Assembly (NCBI GenBank): GCA_009885425.1
Contig: VFKS01000313.1
Location: forward strand, 1-6,991
DNA from: Novosphingobium sp.
GTDB taxonomy: Bacteria > Pseudomonadota > Alphaproteobacteria > Sphingomonadales > Sphingomonadaceae
Direction of reading: 5' to 3'
Length of the DNA stretch: 6,991 bases
The translations under genes were made by a program, and so were the position numbers. Each line of letters begins with the position of its first letter. The stretch's first letter is position 1. The notes beneath the pieces are model-generated. The model made no database searches. It had not been told where the DNA came from and worked only from the letters and a program-made list of their open reading frames with translations. Below, piece by piece: positions 5,344 through 6,991 of this stretch.

Positions 5344-6948
5344 ATGGCCGAACTAGCCACAACCCGGACCGCCGCCCCGCCGATGGCTCTGCCCGGCGGA
5401 TCCCAACTCGAACGGGTCCGCAGCTTTACCGCCCAACCAGCGATCAAGCGCGCCTTGCCGTGGTTTCTTGGCCTCGCCGCGATTGGCGGAGCGGGCCTGG
5501 CCTTTGTCGCTCTGTTCCCGGCGCCGCAGCGGATGCTCTATTCCGAACTTGGCGATGCCGAGCGCGCTTCGGTTGCCTCCAGCCTCGACAAGGCCGGGAT
5601 CACATACAGCATCAATGCCGATACTGGCACACTGACCGTGGCCGAGGATGACCTCTACAAGGCCAGGATGCTGGTTGCTTCGGATGGGGCGCTGGCAGTT
5701 CCCGATCCTGCCTCCAGCCTTGACAGCCTGCCGCTCGGCGCCAGCCGCACGTTGGAAGGCGAGCGGATGCGCGGTGCCCGGCAGGGCGAACTGGAAATGA
5801 CCATCAAGCAGATCGACGGGGTCGAGAGTGTCCGCGTCCACTTGGCCGAAGCGAGCAAATCGGTGTTCGTGCGCGATGATGCGCCACCGACCGCCTCGGT
5901 CATGGTCCGGATGGCCAAGGGCCGCAAGCTGGCCGATGGGCAGGTCTCGGCCATCGTCAATCTGGTGGCGGGATCGGTCCCCGGCCTCTCGCCCGATGCG
6001 GTGCGGGTGGTCGACCAACACGGACGGCTGCTGTCAGACCCGCGCGCGCAGGGCTCCGACCGGCTCGAACTGCAGGCCCGGCTAGAAGACAAGCTGCGTA
6101 CGCAACTCGAACAGCTGCTCACGCCGATGCTGGGCGCAGGCAATTTCACCAGCGAAATTCAGGTCGAGCTCGACATGGACGAGGTAACTTCAGCGCGCGA
6201 GGCCTATGACAAGTCCGGCGTGGTCCGCAGCGAGACTTCGCAGCAATCGCAAGCTGCCGGGACCCAGCCGGGACAAGCTGGAGGTGTGCCAGGGGCTCTA
6301 TCGAACACGCCTCCGCCCGCCACGCAGGCCGTGCCCGGACCGCCACAAGCCGGACCCGCGCAAGGCGTACCAGGTGCGGCCCAGACCAGCGGTGAAAGCT
6401 CGGCCAGCCGGACTTACGAGTTGGGCCGCGAGGTCTCGGTCGCCAACTCGCAACCCGGCAAGATCAAGCGCGTCTCGGTCGCGGTCGCGATCAGTCAGGA
6501 TGCAATGAAGAAGGCCAGGCCCGGCGACCTCGAGCAGATCAAGGCGCTGGTTTCGGCCGCCGCTGGGATCGATCCCGCGCGCGGCGATCAGGTGCAAGTG
6601 ATGACCCGGCCGTTCGAGCCGATCAGCGAGGAAGTGCCGCCATTCTGGGAAGCGGCATGGTTTGCCATGGTGGTGCGCAGCGTGGCGGCCTTGCTGGCGG
6701 TGTTGCTGGTGCTGTTGTTGGGCGTACGGCCATTGGTGCGGGCACTCAAACGCGAACCGAGGCAAAGCGGCGATGATAACGCAGCCGGTGCTGGTCCGGC
6801 TGCCACGGCACCGCAGTCCCCGGCCGATGCCGCGCTGCTCGGCCGTCAGGTCAGCCTCGCCCAGCGGATTGTCGAGGAAAAACCTGACGACGCCTTGCTG
6901 GCGCTGCGCCAGATGCTCGGCAATGCCCCGACGGAGCCTGCGCGATGA
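5344..6948 (+). CDS. fliF: Flagellar MS-ring protein FliF
   Basis: FliF assembles the inner-membrane MS ring that houses the export gate and carries the rotor. The 534-residue product shows the expected order. A cytoplasmic N-terminus precedes TM1 (about 39-59). The periplasmic YscJ/FliF ring-building domain follows (about 60-235), with DGVESVRVHLA (158-168), SVFVRDD and NLVAGSVPGLSPDAVRVVDQ (206-225). The FliF C-terminal periplasmic domain (about 240-430) is interrupted by a Pro/Gln/Gly-rich low-complexity segment at 297-355. TM2 lies at about 437-461, and a cytoplasmic tail ends in an amphipathic helix around 502-525 (VSLAQRIVEEKPDDALLALR) that matches the FliG-binding end of the family. 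Length is normal (about 530-570). A GGGAG lies about 9 nt before the ATG. The stop overlaps the next gene's ATG by 4 nt. Confidence 0.97.
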   Translation: MAELATTRTAAPPMALPGGSQLERVRSFTAQPAIKRALPWFLGLAAIGGAGLAFVALFPAPQRMLYSELGDAERASVASSLDKAGITYSINADTGTLTVAEDDLYKARMLVASDGALAVPDPASSLDSLPLGASRTLEGERMRGARQGELEMTIKQIDGVESVRVHLAEASKSVFVRDDAPPTASVMVRMAKGRKLADGQVSAIVNLVAGSVPGLSPDAVRVVDQHGRLLSDPRAQGSDRLELQARLEDKLRTQLEQLLTPMLGAGNFTSEIQVELDMDEVTSAREAYDKSGVVRSETSQQSQAAGTQPGQAGGVPGALSNTPPPATQAVPGPPQAGPAQGVPGAAQTSGESSASRTYELGREVSVANSQPGKIKRVSVAVAISQDAMKKARPGDLEQIKALVSAAAGIDPARGDQVQVMTRPFEPISEEVPPFWEAAWFAMVVRSVAALLAVLLVLLLGVRPLVRALKREPRQSGDDNAAGAGPAATAPQSPADAALLGRQVSLAQRIVEEKPDDALLALRQMLGNAPTEPAR

Positions 6949-6991
6949 GCGAAGCCCTTGCCCTGACCGGCCTCGGCAATGCTGAGCGGGC
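6945..6991 (+). CDS. fliG: Flagellar motor switch protein FliG, first codons only
   Basis: Only 15 complete codons are visible, MSEALALTGLGNAER, running off the window. The residues are compatible with FliG N-termini, which begin with a short polar stretch and a LTG..+AA.LL pattern. The main support is position: an ATGA overlap directly after fliF, in the near-universal order fliE-fliF-fliG. FliG forms the rotor ring on the cytoplasmic face of the MS ring and binds the FliF C-terminus encoded just upstream. Confidence 0.75.
   Translation, partial: MSEALALTGLGNAER

Overview
This GC-rich 7-kb window looks chromosomal and alphaproteobacterial, most likely from a sphingomonad (Sphingomonadales). 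That placement is an inference from three things: the compact 275-residue flagellin, a FlbD-like sigma-54 activator leading a fliE-fliF-fliG operon, and candidate CtrA-type TTAA motifs between the divergent flagellar genes. No tRNA, rRNA, insertion sequence, phage gene or CRISPR array was seen.

Layout. Positions 1-485 (minus) hold the N-terminal third of glycerol kinase (GlpK), cut by the window edge. Divergent from it, 602-1912 (plus) encodes an exported protein with a ClpP/SDH-like serine-protease fold of the COG3904 type. It converges with, and overlaps by 50 bp, an unrecognised exported protein at 1863-2531 (minus). A strong GC hairpin terminator (2580-2606, acting on the minus strand) separates that gene from flagellin at 2646-3473 (minus).

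A 247-bp divergent control region (3474-3720) lies between flagellin and the start of a plus-strand flagellar operon: FlbD-like activator (3721-4974), fliE (4971-5339), fliF (5344-6948) and the first codons of fliG (from 6945). The operon is tightly packed. The activator/fliE and fliF/fliG junctions are 4-nt ATGA overlaps, and 4 nt separate fliE from fliF.

How the flagellar genes fit together: the activator probably drives sigma-54-dependent transcription of flagellar structural genes. FliF forms the MS ring in the inner membrane, FliE joins the MS ring to the rod, FliG is the rotor switch protein that binds the FliF C-terminus, and flagellin is the filament, made late. The control region carries a candidate sigma-28 (FliA) promoter for flagellin and TTAA-containing motifs resembling CtrA sites. 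This suggests cell-cycle (CtrA) input plus late-class control, but it rests on motif reading only.

I see no clear undescribed system. The least explained parts are the two exported proteins at 602-2531 and the non-receiver N-terminus of the activator.
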